38,663 nucleotides of DNA from Clostridiaceae bacterium (GCA_029256485.1 JAQSXU010000025.1:1-38663), one strand, 5' to 3'; positions 1-7,931 are shown, counted from the stretch's first letter. The notes: generated from the sequence alone by a model not told the origin. A program made the numbers and translations.

Positions 1-324
1 GGTTCGGAAAACTGCGATACACTGCTTGTGGGCTGGGGCTCAACATACGGACCTATTGCAGAAGCAGTGAAAGTACTCAACAATGCACAAAACGGCAAAT
101 ACGGTGCTTTGGTATTCGGGGATATTTATCCGCTGCCTCGAAAGCTTTTGGAAGAAAAGGCTTTGATAGTAAAAGAGATAGTTAATATTGAACAAAATGC
201 CACTGGTCAGCTGGCAGATCTTATTCGAGAGCAGACTGGCATCAAGTGCACGGACTGCATATTAAAATATGATGGCAGGCAGATTTCTGGAGAAGAAATA
301 GTGGAAAGGATTCAAAGGAGGTAG
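1..324 (+). CDS. korA: 2-oxoacid:ferredoxin oxidoreductase alpha subunit, C-terminal part
   Basis: The frame is open from base 1, so the gene starts outside the window and only about 107 C-terminal residues are present. The fragment reads through a Gly-rich GWGSTYGP stretch and ends with a KCTDCILKYDGRQ segment, as in C-terminal domains of KorA/PorA alpha subunits that oxidatively decarboxylate 2-oxoacids with ferredoxin as acceptor. The beta subunit begins four bases after its stop and its ribosome site lies inside the last codons here, so the two are translationally coupled. The substrate (2-oxoglutarate or another 2-oxoacid) cannot be fixed from this fragment. An internal GTG at 28 is not a start. 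Confidence 0.85.
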   Translation, partial: GSENCDTLLVGWGSTYGPIAEAVKVLNNAQNGKYGALVFGDIYPLPRKLLEEKALIVKEIVNIEQNATGQLADLIREQTGIKCTDCILKYDGRQISGEEIVERIQRR

Positions 325-328
325 AACT

Positions 329-1180
329 ATGAGCGAAAATAATTTTTGTACCTATGAAACAGCATGGTGCCCGGGCTGCGGAAATTTCAGTATTTTGGAT
401 TGCTTAAAAAAAGCTTTAGAAGAATTGAATATGGATCCTTATAAAGTATTAATGGTAGCCGGAATAGGGCAAGCGGCAAAAACCCCTCAGTACATCAGTG
501 CTAACAGCTTTTGCGGCCTGCATGGAAGATCACTGCCTGCTGCTGTAGCTGCAAAGATTGCCAATAAAGATTTAACGGTTATTGTGGATACTGGAGACGG
601 TGACTCTTATGGAGAGGGAGGAAATCATTTTATTCATAACATAAGAAGAAATGTAGATATAACACATTTTGTCCATGACAACCAGATTTATGGTTTGACT
701 AAAGGACAATCTTCTCCAACTTCAGCTGAGGGTCAAATAACGGATGTTCAGCCTACAGGAAATATAAATACTCCTCTTAATCCAGTGCTTTTAGCTATTG
801 CTTCAGGAGCTGGCTTTGTGGCAAGAGCATTCAGCGGTGACAGGGAACATTTGATTTCCATTATGAAACAGGCAATTCTTTATAAGGGGTATGCATTAGT
901 TGATATTTTACAGCCATGCGTAAGCTTTAATAAAGTAAATACATTTACTTATTACAGTAAGCGTGTCTATAGGCTGGATGACAGCTATGACAAATCCAAT
1001 AAAATAGCAGCTATGGAAAAATCCATGGAGTTTGGTGAAAGAATTCCAATTGGAGTTATTTATCAGCAGCAAAGAAAAACATTCCATGAAAAGAATAATG
1101 TATTATCCACTGGAAAGCCGCTGATTGATATGCCAAACAATATTAATGTTGTTCAAAAATCAATTAAAGAATTTGTATAG
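329..1180 (+). CDS. korB: 2-oxoacid:ferredoxin oxidoreductase beta subunit (TPP-binding)
   Basis: This is a 283-residue protein with the N-terminal WCPGCGN signature (residues 13-19) that binds thiamine pyrophosphate and helps hold a cluster in the beta subunits of this family. The GDGD motif at 89-92 followed by GGNH and IRRN is the Mg-TPP loop. The length is normal for KorB-type subunits. With the preceding alpha subunit it forms a cytoplasmic enzyme converting a 2-oxoacid and CoA to acyl-CoA, CO2 and reduced ferredoxin. An AAAGGAGGT ribosome site sits 7 bases before the ATG. No strong terminator follows directly; a hairpin appears after the next microprotein. Confidence 0.9.
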   Translation: MSENNFCTYETAWCPGCGNFSILDCLKKALEELNMDPYKVLMVAGIGQAAKTPQYISANSFCGLHGRSLPAAVAAKIANKDLTVIVDTGDGDSYGEGGNHFIHNIRRNVDITHFVHDNQIYGLTKGQSSPTSAEGQITDVQPTGNINTPLNPVLLAIASGAGFVARAFSGDREHLISIMKQAILYKGYALVDILQPCVSFNKVNTFTYYSKRVYRLDDSYDKSNKIAAMEKSMEFGERIPIGVIYQQQRKTFHEKNNVLSTGKPLIDMPNNINVVQKSIKEFV

Positions 1181-1301
1181 GTTCTGTGTTTTTACTGTTG
1201 ATAAATTTTTATATGTAAAATTCAATTTAATAAGAAGGAATATTAGTAATAATATGGAATATATAATTTAGAATGATTTATGTAGAGGAGGATTGAATAA
1301 C

Positions 1302-1379
1302 ATGCCAGATAAGGGAAAAAGTAAAAGCGGATCAACTAAAAAAGGTGATAAAAGTAAAGACAAAACTAAAAAGAAATGA
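1302..1379 (+). CDS. Lys-rich microprotein (25 aa)
   Basis: A 25-codon ORF runs from ATG to TGA and is preceded by an excellent GAGGAGG ribosome site 8 bases upstream. The product starts MPDKGKSKSG and ends DKTKKK; about half its residues are lysine and most of the rest are Ser, Thr, Gly and Asp. It has no hydrophobic segment. A rho-independent terminator lies 17 bases after the stop, so it looks like a real short gene. Two other Lys-rich microproteins with the same layout occur at 8170-8286 and 9845-9949. The function is unknown; nucleic-acid or ribosome association is only a guess from charge. Confidence 0.6.
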   Translation: MPDKGKSKSGSTKKGDKSKDKTKKK

Positions 1380-1396
1380 ACCTGATAAGATTAAAA

Positions 1397-1434
1397 AGAA
1401 AGCGTCAGAATACTTAGTTCTGATGCTTTCTTTT
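1397..1434 (+). terminator. Rho-independent terminator after the microprotein
   Basis: A 14-bp stem (AGAAAGCGTCAGAA with its complement, one G-T wobble) closes a 7-base loop and runs directly into TTTT. It ends the korAB/microprotein transcript. Confidence 0.8.
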
Positions 1435-1559
1435 GTAATAATAACCAAATTCGTGGAAATAAACAACAAATTGAATTACAATATAAATAAGGTAAATAAC
1501 ATGAAGAAAAATGGAATGCTATAGAGAGAAATCAAAACATATTTTAGGAGGTCAGTAAA

Positions 1560-1781
1560 ATGGCAGATATTAAATTTGAAATTAAAGAAAACATTGGTAC
1601 TCTTTCAGAGTCAGCAAAGGGGTGGAAGAAGGAATTAAATTTGGTTTCCTGGAACGATAAGGAGCCTAAATTTGATTTAAGAGACTGGGACGGAGAACAT
1701 AAAAAAATGGGAAAAGGAATTACTCTTACTATTGAGGAATTAAAAAAGTTTAAAGAAATTCTGGATGGTATGGGGTTATAA
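1560..1781 (+). CDS. YdbC/PC4-like single-stranded nucleic-acid-binding protein
   Basis: A 73-residue acidic/basic protein resembling the bacterial YdbC family, the prokaryotic relatives of transcriptional coactivator p15/PC4 that bind single-stranded DNA as dimers. The pattern is a short beta-rich body (W-KELNLVSWN, then KFDLRDWD) followed by a Gly-Lys-Gly turn, a strand and a C-terminal helix, in the usual family length. The ATG has a TAGGAGGT ribosome site 7 bases upstream. It sits alone between two terminators, so it is a single-gene unit. The assignment is by sequence recall; the cellular role is not established in clostridia. Confidence 0.7.
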   Translation: MADIKFEIKENIGTLSESAKGWKKELNLVSWNDKEPKFDLRDWDGEHKKMGKGITLTIEELKKFKEILDGMGL

Positions 1782-1795
1782 AGTAAAACAAGGAG

Positions 1796-1827
1796 GCTTC
1801 AGAAATTATACTTTTCTGAAGCTTTTT
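1796..1827 (+). terminator. Rho-independent terminator after the YdbC-like gene
   Basis: A 10-bp perfect stem (GCTTCAGAAA and complement) with a 7-base loop is followed by five T residues. Confidence 0.85.
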
Positions 1828-1930
1828 AATAATTATTTAATAATAAAGTGTTAACAGCTGAGAAGTTGTACAAGCAAAAGATTGGTTGTGATTATTTATA
1901 AATTCACAATATAAAACTGTAAATTGGTGC

Positions 1931-2443
1931 AGACCAATTATTGCTGATCCAACTACTGCCGGCACTGCAGCTGAAGTTACCATTAACTATGTTATTACTG
2001 ATGTGGAGAAAAAACGTAAATTTGTATGCGTAGATTCTCATGACATACCTGCTGTAGCTAATACACCTGAGGGAAGAGAAGATATGGCTCTTGCACAGTA
2101 TGTTGCAGGCATGGGATTTTCTAATGTGGGTTTAGGAATTGTTCACTCCATGGCTCATGCCCTTGGAGCAGTTTATGATACACCTCACGGAGTGGCTAAT
2201 GCAATCTTGCTTCCAACAATTATGACTTATAATGCACCAGAAACTGGTGAAAAGTACAGAGACATTGCAAAAGCTATGGGTGTTGAAGGAACTGAAAATA
2301 TGTTTCAGGAAGAATACCGTAAGGCAGCCGTAGATGCAGTTAAGAAGTTATCTACAGATGTTGGTATTCCAGCTGATTTAAAGAAAATTGTGAAATCAGA
2401 TGATATTCCATTCTTAGCAAAGTCCGCATTCGCAGCTGTTTAA
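1931..2443 (+). pseudogene. Iron-containing alcohol dehydrogenase remnant
   Basis: The reading frame encodes two blocks of a group III Fe-dependent alcohol dehydrogenase of the 1,3-propanediol dehydrogenase type: the PTTAGTAAEVT segment of the dinucleotide-binding domain, then the helical domain starting near AVANTPEGRED and containing VHSMAHALGA and YDTPHGVAN. The N-terminal third is missing (in-frame stop at 1889, no homology upstream of about 1931). The segment between HDIP and AVANTPE is also absent, removing the GMDALTHA region with two of the four iron ligands. The C-terminal tail is short as well. The later two metal-binding histidines remain. With half the metal site gone it cannot be an active enzyme. 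The join is in frame. Confidence 0.85.
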
Positions 2444-2500
2444 ATCCTTGATTTAGATTCCAATAGGACAGAGTAAATAGGAGTTACTTAAACAAGCTAT

Positions 2501-2539
2501 AAGACGAAATCATATAGAATATATATGGTTTCGTCTTTT
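2501..2539 (+). terminator. Terminator-like hairpin after the alcohol dehydrogenase remnant
   Basis: Arms AAGACGAAA and TTTCGTCTT (9 bp perfect) enclose an AT-rich interior that can pair further, followed by TTTT. This is probably the original terminator of the decayed gene. Confidence 0.75.
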
Positions 2540-2651
2540 GGTTTACACAAATAAAAAATAGAGATAAATTAAATCCTAGTTATATTAAATTTAAGCTTTG
2601 AATATTTACATTAATAAAGTTAAACTTGCAAAAATACATAACAAATGATAT

Positions 2652-2682
2652 AAAAAACGCAATTTATGTAAATATAAATTGC
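2652..2682 (-). terminator. Minus-strand terminator-like hairpin
   Basis: A 9-bp perfect stem (GCAATTTAT and ATAAATTGC, 6-base loop) is followed on the minus strand by GTTTTTT. No minus-strand gene is visible upstream of it, so it may be a relic or may end a short unannotated RNA. Confidence 0.4.
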
Positions 2683-2840
2683 AAAATACTGAGTTAAATG
2701 TTTACATATAATATATATAAAATCATATAAACCCCTATATGATAGTAGATTCAAGGCTTAAATGTTACTAATATATTACAGATAAATTTTGAGATATATT
2801 TGATATTTGCAATGTCAGAATAAAAACTTGCAAGATTATG

Positions 2841-2869
2841 TTGACATCTATATTTGTATATGGTATATT
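2841..2869 (+). promoter_or_regulatory. Sigma-A promoter upstream of transporter/amidohydrolase pair
   Basis: TTGACA at 2841-2846 and TATATT at 2864-2869 are separated by 17 bases. Transcription would start near 2876, giving a leader of about 235 bases before the ATG at 3113 that passes through the hairpin at 2891-2930. Confidence 0.7.
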
Positions 2870-2890
2870 TCTTTTCAATAACCTTTAAAT

Positions 2891-2930
2891 GTCCCTATAT
2901 GTATTAATCAAACATATAGAGACTTTTTTT
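2891..2930 (+). terminator. Terminator or attenuator hairpin close to the promoter
   Basis: Arms 2891-2902 and 2912-2923 pair at 11 of 12 positions, with a 9-base loop and seven T residues directly after. It lies only about 15 bases beyond the predicted start site, so the default transcript would be some 50 nt. It may attenuate the downstream operon or end a small RNA. Confidence 0.65.
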
Positions 2931-3112
2931 ACACAAATTATCTCATTAAATTTGATTTGTTTTAGATCTCCTTGCTTTTGTATAATTTGGGGCGCCATTA
3001 AGGATTATATAAGGAATGAGGAAATTTCTACAATAAATAAAGACGAATTCGTTGAAATCAAATGCTTCATTTATTCTTCAAAAGCTAATTAAATTATTAA
3101 GGGGGTTCTATT

Positions 3113-4294
3113 ATGAATATAACATTTAGCGTAATAGCTGCATTTACAATGGTTTTAATATTATTATCAATTGGAGAAGCCGTTTCAATCAAATCAAAGG
3201 CTTTTGTCCCTTCAGTTTTTGTAACTAGTATCTTATTTTTAATTGGTTTCTGGACTGTTTTTCCTAAGGACATTATGGCAAAGGGATCTATTGGTGGTGG
3301 AATTGTGTCAATATCAATGTATCTCCTGCTTGTGCATATGGGAACTTTAATGAGCGTCAGAGAGCTTTTAGCACAATGGAAAATAATTGTTATTGCAGTT
3401 CTGGGCATTGGAGGCATGTCTGGAGTACTGTTAACAGTTGGAAAAGTAATATTTGGATGGCAGTATGTTGTTGCTGCAACCCCTCCACTTGCCGGCGGAG
3501 TAGTAGCTTCAATATTAATGAATAAGGCTGCAGCTGATAAGGGTTTGCCTGTAGTTGCAGTACTTGTTACGGCTGTATATGTTATGCAGGGGTTTGTAGG
3601 TTATCCAATTTCCTCATACTGCTTAAAGAAAGAGTCCAAGCGTATATTAGATTTATTTAGAAAAGGTGAGTACCATAAAAAAGATAATTCTACAGAAAAA
3701 ACAGTTGAATTGAGAAAAAAACTTATACCACCTTTACCAGTACAATATCAAACGCCATATATTATCATTATGAAATTAGCTATTGTAGGATGGATTGCAT
3801 CTTTAATAGGACCCGTTGTACATATTAATGATTTTGTGGTTTGTCTTATACTAGGTGTTATATTCTGTGAAGTAGGGTTTTTAGAGGAAAAAGCTTTGAT
3901 AAAGGCTGATTCATTTGGATTTTTGATGACAATACTTATGGCTTATATTTTTTCAAGCCTTTCACAAGCAACACCTGCAATGTTAGGAAAAATAGCGGTT
4001 CCCCTTATAGGCATAATTTTCTTGGGTGTAATAGGAATGCTTATTGTTGCATTCATTATGAGTAAAATAACTGATGTTTCCTTCCCAATGGCATTTGCAT
4101 GTACTCTTACTGCTTTATATGGCTTTCCAGCAGATTACATTTTAACAACAGAAGCTGTTAAATCGGTATGTGAAACTGATAAAGAGAAAGAATTCCTGCT
4201 GGGTGACATGGTTCCTAAAATGCTTGTAGCTGGCTTTACAACAGTTACAATCACTTCAGTTGTACTTGCTGGTTTCTTTGTAAAATTATTGTAA
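3113..4294 (+). CDS. Multi-pass membrane protein, putative transporter
   Basis: A 393-residue, strongly hydrophobic protein with about ten predicted membrane segments. The first spans residues 5-25; a charged cytoplasmic-type loop rich in Lys and Glu (around 175-205) divides two hydrophobic halves. Gly-rich stretches such as GGVVAS (near 127) and GIGGMSG resemble those of secondary carriers, and the overall look recalls Na+/glutamate (GltS-like) symporters, but no diagnostic motif is certain. An AAGGGGGT ribosome site precedes the ATG. An M20 amidohydrolase starts 22 bases after its stop, so the carrier probably imports the acylated amino acid or peptide-like substrate of that enzyme. The substrate is unknown. 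Confidence 0.65.
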   Translation: MNITFSVIAAFTMVLILLSIGEAVSIKSKAFVPSVFVTSILFLIGFWTVFPKDIMAKGSIGGGIVSISMYLLLVHMGTLMSVRELLAQWKIIVIAVLGIGGMSGVLLTVGKVIFGWQYVVAATPPLAGGVVASILMNKAAADKGLPVVAVLVTAVYVMQGFVGYPISSYCLKKESKRILDLFRKGEYHKKDNSTEKTVELRKKLIPPLPVQYQTPYIIIMKLAIVGWIASLIGPVVHINDFVVCLILGVIFCEVGFLEEKALIKADSFGFLMTILMAYIFSSLSQATPAMLGKIAVPLIGIIFLGVIGMLIVAFIMSKITDVSFPMAFACTLTALYGFPADYILTTEAVKSVCETDKEKEFLLGDMVPKMLVAGFTTVTITSVVLAGFFVKLL

Positions 4295-4316
4295 TCTAAA
4301 ATGGAGGTACTAATAA

Positions 4317-5483
4317 ATGAATATAAGAGAACACGCTAAGAAATATAAACAGGAAGTTATTAATTTAAGAAGAGAGCTGCATATGTATCCAGAGGTTAGT
4401 TTGCAGGAATATAACACTAGTAAAATTATTAAAGGGACATTGGACAAACTGGGAATTCCATATAAGAGCATTGCAAATACAGGAATTATTGCAGAAATTA
4501 AGGGAAAGAATCCTGGTAAAACAGTGGCACTTAGAGCTGATATAGATGCTTTAAGTGTAACAGAACTGAACACCTGCGACTTTAAGTCAAAAAACCAAGG
4601 ATTAATGCATGCCTGTGGACATGACTGCCATGCATCATCTTTACTTGGAGCTGCAATGGTATTAAACGACATTAAAGATGAGTTTAGCGGAACAGTAAAA
4701 TTACTATTCCAGCCCGGTGAGGAAGTTGCCATGGGTGCCAAAAACATGATTAAAGATGGTGCCCTTGATGGGGTGGATGGTATTTTTGGAATACATGTTT
4801 GGAGTGATCTTGAATGCGGTACAGTGAATATACAGGAGGGACCAATAATGGCTTCCGCTGATGTTTTCACAATTAATGTAAAAGGTAAAGGAGGACATGG
4901 TTCAGCACCTCATCAGGGTATTGATACTGTGTTAGCTTCATCGGCAATAGTTATGAACCTTCAATCTATTGTTAGTAGAGAAATTGACCCACTTCAGCCT
5001 GTAGTTGTAAGTGTTGGTTCCCTTAATGCTGGAACAAGATTCAATGTCATTGCCAGTGAAGGAACTTTAACAGGTACTACAAGATGCTTTGATCCTAAAA
5101 TAAGAGATAACTTTCCAAAGATGATAGAAAGAGTAATAAAGGATACAGCTTGTACTTACAGAGCAGAGGCCGAGCTTCAGTACGCAAATGGAACCTCTGT
5201 GGTAATTAATAATGCTGAATGTGTAAACATAGGTAAAAAATCACTAGAAAAGATTGGTGTAAAATCTGTAGCCATAGAAAAGGTAATGGGTGGAGAGGAT
5301 TTCGCGGAATACGCTAACTTGGTTCCGGCAGCTTTTGCTCTTGTTGGTATTTGTAACAAATCAAAGGGTATATGCTATCCAAACCACCATCCTAAGTTTA
5401 CAGTGGATGAAGATGGACTTGAAGTTAGCACTGCACTTTACTCACAGTATGCAGTAGATTTCTTGTCGAATGCTACCAGGTAG
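4317..5483 (+). CDS. M20 family amidohydrolase (N-acyl-amino acid / hippurate hydrolase type)
   Basis: A 388-residue metallopeptidase-fold enzyme of the M20D group that hydrolyses N-acyl-amino acids or similar amides in the cytoplasm. The metal site is seen as MHACGHDCH at residues 97-105, the GEE pair at 135-136, His160 in GIHVW and the late NHH motif. The dimerisation insert begins with the GKGGHGSAPH block. A TGGAGGT ribosome site precedes the ATG. The length is typical. The last codons and the TAG stop lie inside a copy of the 31-nt repeat (5464-5500), so the final few residues (SNATR) are repeat-derived. It is co-transcribed with the transporter upstream. Confidence 0.85.
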   Translation: MNIREHAKKYKQEVINLRRELHMYPEVSLQEYNTSKIIKGTLDKLGIPYKSIANTGIIAEIKGKNPGKTVALRADIDALSVTELNTCDFKSKNQGLMHACGHDCHASSLLGAAMVLNDIKDEFSGTVKLLFQPGEEVAMGAKNMIKDGALDGVDGIFGIHVWSDLECGTVNIQEGPIMASADVFTINVKGKGGHGSAPHQGIDTVLASSAIVMNLQSIVSREIDPLQPVVVSVGSLNAGTRFNVIASEGTLTGTTRCFDPKIRDNFPKMIERVIKDTACTYRAEAELQYANGTSVVINNAECVNIGKKSLEKIGVKSVAIEKVMGGEDFAEYANLVPAAFALVGICNKSKGICYPNHHPKFTVDEDGLEVSTALYSQYAVDFLSNATR

Positions 5484-5500
5484 CACCCGATAAATGTCGA
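5464..5500 (+). repeat. 31-nt palindromic repeat, copy a
   Basis: The unit begins TGTCGAATG, has the inverted arms GCTACC/GGTAGC, continues CACCCGAT, and the next 31-nt phase again reads TGTCGA. It overlaps the end of the M20 gene and provides its TAG stop at 5481-5483. Related copies are at 8357, 25399, 25430, 26950 and 27436, all in the same orientation. Confidence 0.85.
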
Positions 5501-5525
5501 CTCACTTTAAGGACAATGTGACGAA

Positions 5526-5555
5526 TTGAAAAAATTTTTTCATTTGTGTTATAAT
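5526..5555 (+). promoter_or_regulatory. Promoter upstream of L25 gene
   Basis: TTGAAA (5526-5531) and a perfect TATAAT (5550-5555) are 18 bases apart. The leader of about 205 bases contains no gene; a small hairpin TGGCT/AGCCA (5738-5752) abuts the ribosome site. Confidence 0.6.
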
Positions 5556-5767
5556 GTAAGTGTATTTTACATTACTAATGTTACCTTTAAATAGTAGTAC
5601 TAGTTGTATTATTATTTATGCAAAAGTAAATATAATATTTTAGATACTGTTGGTTAATAATCAAATTTATTTAAAGTTTAATCCAAATTTCACTATTAGT
5701 TATTATTGGTAACACGCGTATGCAGAATAATAAATAATGGCTAAGTGAGCCAAGAGGAGTGACAATT

Positions 5768-6352
5768 TTGGAAGAAATTATTTTGAATGCATTTGAAAGG
5801 ACTACAGGCACTAAAAAGTTCAGAGAAAATGGGTTTATAGCAGGAGTAATTTACGGAGACACTGTTAAAAATTCAGAACCTGTGAAATTTGAAGAAGTAC
5901 CTCTAAAAAAAGTTCTTGGAAAACATGGTTCTAATGCGAAAATGTGGATCCAATATGGCAATGACAAGAAATATGGATTCATAAAGGAAATCCAAAGACA
6001 TCCTGTATCAGATAAGATAATTCATGTGGATGTACAACTTGTTTCTAAGAAGCATGAAATAAAATTACAGCTGCCTATCATTTTCAAAGGTGAAGACAAA
6101 CTTACAGCAAAGCTGCTTCAGATTCAAATACATAAACCAGAAATTGATGTTTTTGGAAGAATGGATTTAATGCCTGATGCTGTAACTGTTGATGTAGCAG
6201 AGAAAGAGCTGGGAGACACAATTACAATTAAGGACTTTAATCTGGACAAGCAGATAAAAGTTAATGATATGGAAGGGGAAATTTACGCTTCAGTAGCTAA
6301 GTTTAGGGAACAGGTTGAGCAGGAGGATACTGCTGAAGAAGTTACTGAATAA
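5768..6352 (+). CDS. rplY: 50S ribosomal protein L25/general stress protein Ctc
   Basis: A 194-residue long-form L25 (TL5/Ctc type): an N-terminal 5S rRNA-binding beta-barrel (about residues 1-90, with the FIKEIQRHPVSDKIIHVD stretch) and a C-terminal beta domain ending in an acidic tail. The TTG at 5768 is chosen because AGAGGAG lies 8 bases upstream. The in-frame GTG at 5759 overlaps that ribosome site and would add three residues. The acidic tail is typical of this group. It sits in the large-subunit central protuberance by family knowledge. It is a single-gene unit with its own promoter and terminator. Confidence 0.9.
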   Translation: MEEIILNAFERTTGTKKFRENGFIAGVIYGDTVKNSEPVKFEEVPLKKVLGKHGSNAKMWIQYGNDKKYGFIKEIQRHPVSDKIIHVDVQLVSKKHEIKLQLPIIFKGEDKLTAKLLQIQIHKPEIDVFGRMDLMPDAVTVDVAEKELGDTITIKDFNLDKQIKVNDMEGEIYASVAKFREQVEQEDTAEEVTE

Positions 6353-6381
6353 TTAAAAATAATATAGAATTTTTATATTAT

Positions 6382-6413
6382 AAAAGGATGAAATTTAAAT
6401 TTCATCCTTTTTT
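6382..6413 (+). terminator. Rho-independent terminator after L25
   Basis: A 14-bp palindrome (AAAGGATGAAATTT and its complement) has no spare loop, so a few central pairs open, and it is followed by a run of T. Confidence 0.85.
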
Positions 6414-6508
6414 CGTAGTTATTAAGTATAAAATAGTCAAACAATACACATATAAAATAATTATGGTAAAATAAAATTAATTATAAAATATGGAGGAATA
6501 TAATAATT

Positions 6509-6739
6509 ATGAAGGTAGTATTCGAATTTAAGGATGCAGGGGGACACGTGCTTGCAAATAACGATATGGAAAAAGATATAAGCAATGATGAAATACTTGT
6601 ATTACTAAATAGCAAGGAAGTTGATTATCCAGTTAATAATGGATTTTTATTTACTGTTAAGCACTGCATAATTGAAAATTCTACATATGATATGTTTACA
6701 GAACAACAAAAGCTGAGAATAACTCTTAAAGAAAAGTAA
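6509..6739 (+). CDS. Hypothetical protein, 76 aa
   Basis: A small soluble protein with alternating hydrophobic and charged residues and no signal peptide or membrane segment. It starts with strand-like KVVFEFKDAGG and ends Lys-rich. A TGGAGGA ribosome site lies 10 bases before the ATG, supporting expression. The SRAP gene begins 33 bases after its stop, so the two may be co-transcribed. The family is not recognised and no function is proposed. Confidence 0.65.
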   Translation: MKVVFEFKDAGGHVLANNDMEKDISNDEILVLLNSKEVDYPVNNGFLFTVKHCIIENSTYDMFTEQQKLRITLKEK

Positions 6740-6772
6740 ATTATGAAAATAAAATGAAAAGCGGTGATTACC

Positions 6773-7411
6773 ATGTGCGGGCGATTTTACATTGAAAATG
6801 ATATAGAAGATGTTATATCAAGCTATGGTATAACAGACGTAAAAAAACTTAATGCTTCAAAAGGAGAAATATTTCCTGGAACAAATATACCTGTAATCTT
6901 GAATAAAGACCATAGAACATTAGACTTTTTTAGGTGGGGATATAAGGTTCATGGCTTAAGCAAGGAAATAATCAATGCTAGAATTGAAACAGCTATGGAA
7001 AAGTCCAGCTTTAAAAATGCATTTTTACACAACAGGTGCATTATTCCAGCCAATGCTTTTTTCGAGTGGAAAAATGAAGAAAAGGGCAAGACTAAATATA
7101 AAATTTCATTAAAAGAAGTTAAACTATTTTCTTTAGCTGGAATATACAAGTCATTTGTAGATAAAAATAATATATCTTATTTTGGGGTTGTAATTTTGAC
7201 CAGGGCTGCTAATGAACAAATGAGTAAAGTGCATAACCGCATGCCTGTTATAATTAAAAAAGAAGATGAAGATCAATGGCTGTCAGACTCTGATACTGAT
7301 ATTTTAAAGTTTAGGGAAAAACTAGAGAAGGAAAATTGGTTCAACCTAAATATAGGCTCAGCATCAGGAAGTGAACAACTTTCATTATATAACTTAATGT
7401 CATCAAAATAA
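6773..7411 (+). CDS. SRAP-domain abasic-site processing protein (YedK/HMCES family)
   Basis: A 212-residue protein of the SOS-response-associated peptidase family. These proteins self-process to expose Cys2 and form a stable thiazolidine crosslink to abasic sites in single-stranded DNA. The start must be the ATG at 6773, since it places MCGRF at the N-terminus with catalytic Cys2; an in-frame GTG nine bases upstream would bury it. Other family residues are visible: Asn68 and Arg70 in INARIET, Glu98 in FFEW and His154 in VHNRMP. A GGTGAT ribosome site precedes it. Length is normal. No LexA box was recognised upstream. Confidence 0.9.
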   Translation: MCGRFYIENDIEDVISSYGITDVKKLNASKGEIFPGTNIPVILNKDHRTLDFFRWGYKVHGLSKEIINARIETAMEKSSFKNAFLHNRCIIPANAFFEWKNEEKGKTKYKISLKEVKLFSLAGIYKSFVDKNNISYFGVVILTRAANEQMSKVHNRMPVIIKKEDEDQWLSDSDTDILKFREKLEKENWFNLNIGSASGSEQLSLYNLMSSK

Positions 7412-7475
7412 GCACAGGTTACTTCCATCTGCATACAATGGTATTAGAATTAAGTAAATGGGAGCAAATTTAAGT

Positions 7476-7823
7476 ATGTCAGTAAAAAAAACCATCAGCC
7501 TTCAAGATTATGTATTGGAAGCTGCAGAACAAAAAGCAAAACAATATTTTGGAGGAAGCTTATCAAATTACTTAAGTTATTTAATTTGCAATGATAATAA
7601 GAAAAAAATAGAAAACAGTCTTGAAGAAATTGAAATGAAAAAACCAATTAGAATTTCTGAAGGTAAGGCTGCCCAGTTTGACAGCGACTGCCCATATTGC
7701 GGCAGAAAAATAAGGACTGGAGAAATAATATATAATGTTGTAATTTGTAACGGTATAGAGAGATGGGTCCATAAGAACTGCAGCAGAGAAGATGTTGGTA
7801 AATCTTTAGATGATTCCAAATAG
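7476..7823 (+). CDS. Hypothetical protein: N-terminal RHH-like segment plus CxxC...HxxC zinc-site candidate
   Basis: An approximately 115-residue protein with two parts. Residues 1-40 (MSVKKTISLQDYVLEAAEQK onward, with GGSLSNYLSYLI) look like a ribbon-helix-helix fold. Residues 70-105 carry CPYCG and, 24 residues later, WVHKNC, a plausible Cys3-His zinc ribbon. The start at 7476 uses GGGAG 11 bases upstream; an in-frame ATG at 7458 has no ribosome site but would add six residues. It follows the SRAP gene by 64 bases in the same direction. The combination suggests a small DNA-binding regulator, but the family is not recognised. Confidence 0.6.
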   Translation: MSVKKTISLQDYVLEAAEQKAKQYFGGSLSNYLSYLICNDNKKKIENSLEEIEMKKPIRISEGKAAQFDSDCPYCGRKIRTGEIIYNVVICNGIERWVHKNCSREDVGKSLDDSK

Positions 7824-7885
7824 AGCTGTTTGGTAAAAAGCAGGCAAAGCAGCAATTGTTTATATATTTAAAAAGAATTAAAATA

Positions 7886-7926
7886 AGGTTATCTTTGGAT
7901 TAATTTATATAATCTTGAGATAACCT
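7886..7926 (-). terminator. Terminator of the cold-shock operon (minus strand)
   Basis: Arms AGGTTATCT and AGATAACCT pair over 9 bp, with additional pairing inside the AT-rich loop. On the minus strand it is followed by TATTTTAATTCTTTTT. It lies 5 bases beyond the csp stop. Confidence 0.65.
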
Positions 7927-7931
7927 GATAT

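Larger units (their letters stand above)
2540..3112. other. AT-rich intergenic region, 573 bases, no convincing gene
   Basis: No coding signal is apparent. It holds, in order, a minus-strand terminator-like hairpin (2652-2682), a strong plus-strand promoter (2841-2869), a terminator-like hairpin immediately downstream (2891-2930), and about 180 bases leading to the transporter at 3113. The motif CCCTATATG occurs twice, near 2730 and 2893. An open frame from 2889 to 3092 has no ribosome site and overlaps the hairpin, so it is not called. Confidence 0.6.

Noticed and set aside
2889..3092. Open frame of 67 codons in the intergenic region
   Set aside because: No ribosome site, overlaps a terminator hairpin, and its composition is like AT-rich non-coding sequence.
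4310..4870. Antisense open frame of 186 codons inside the M20 gene
   Set aside because: It is the shadow of a well-supported gene with all metal motifs in the sense frame; no ribosome site.
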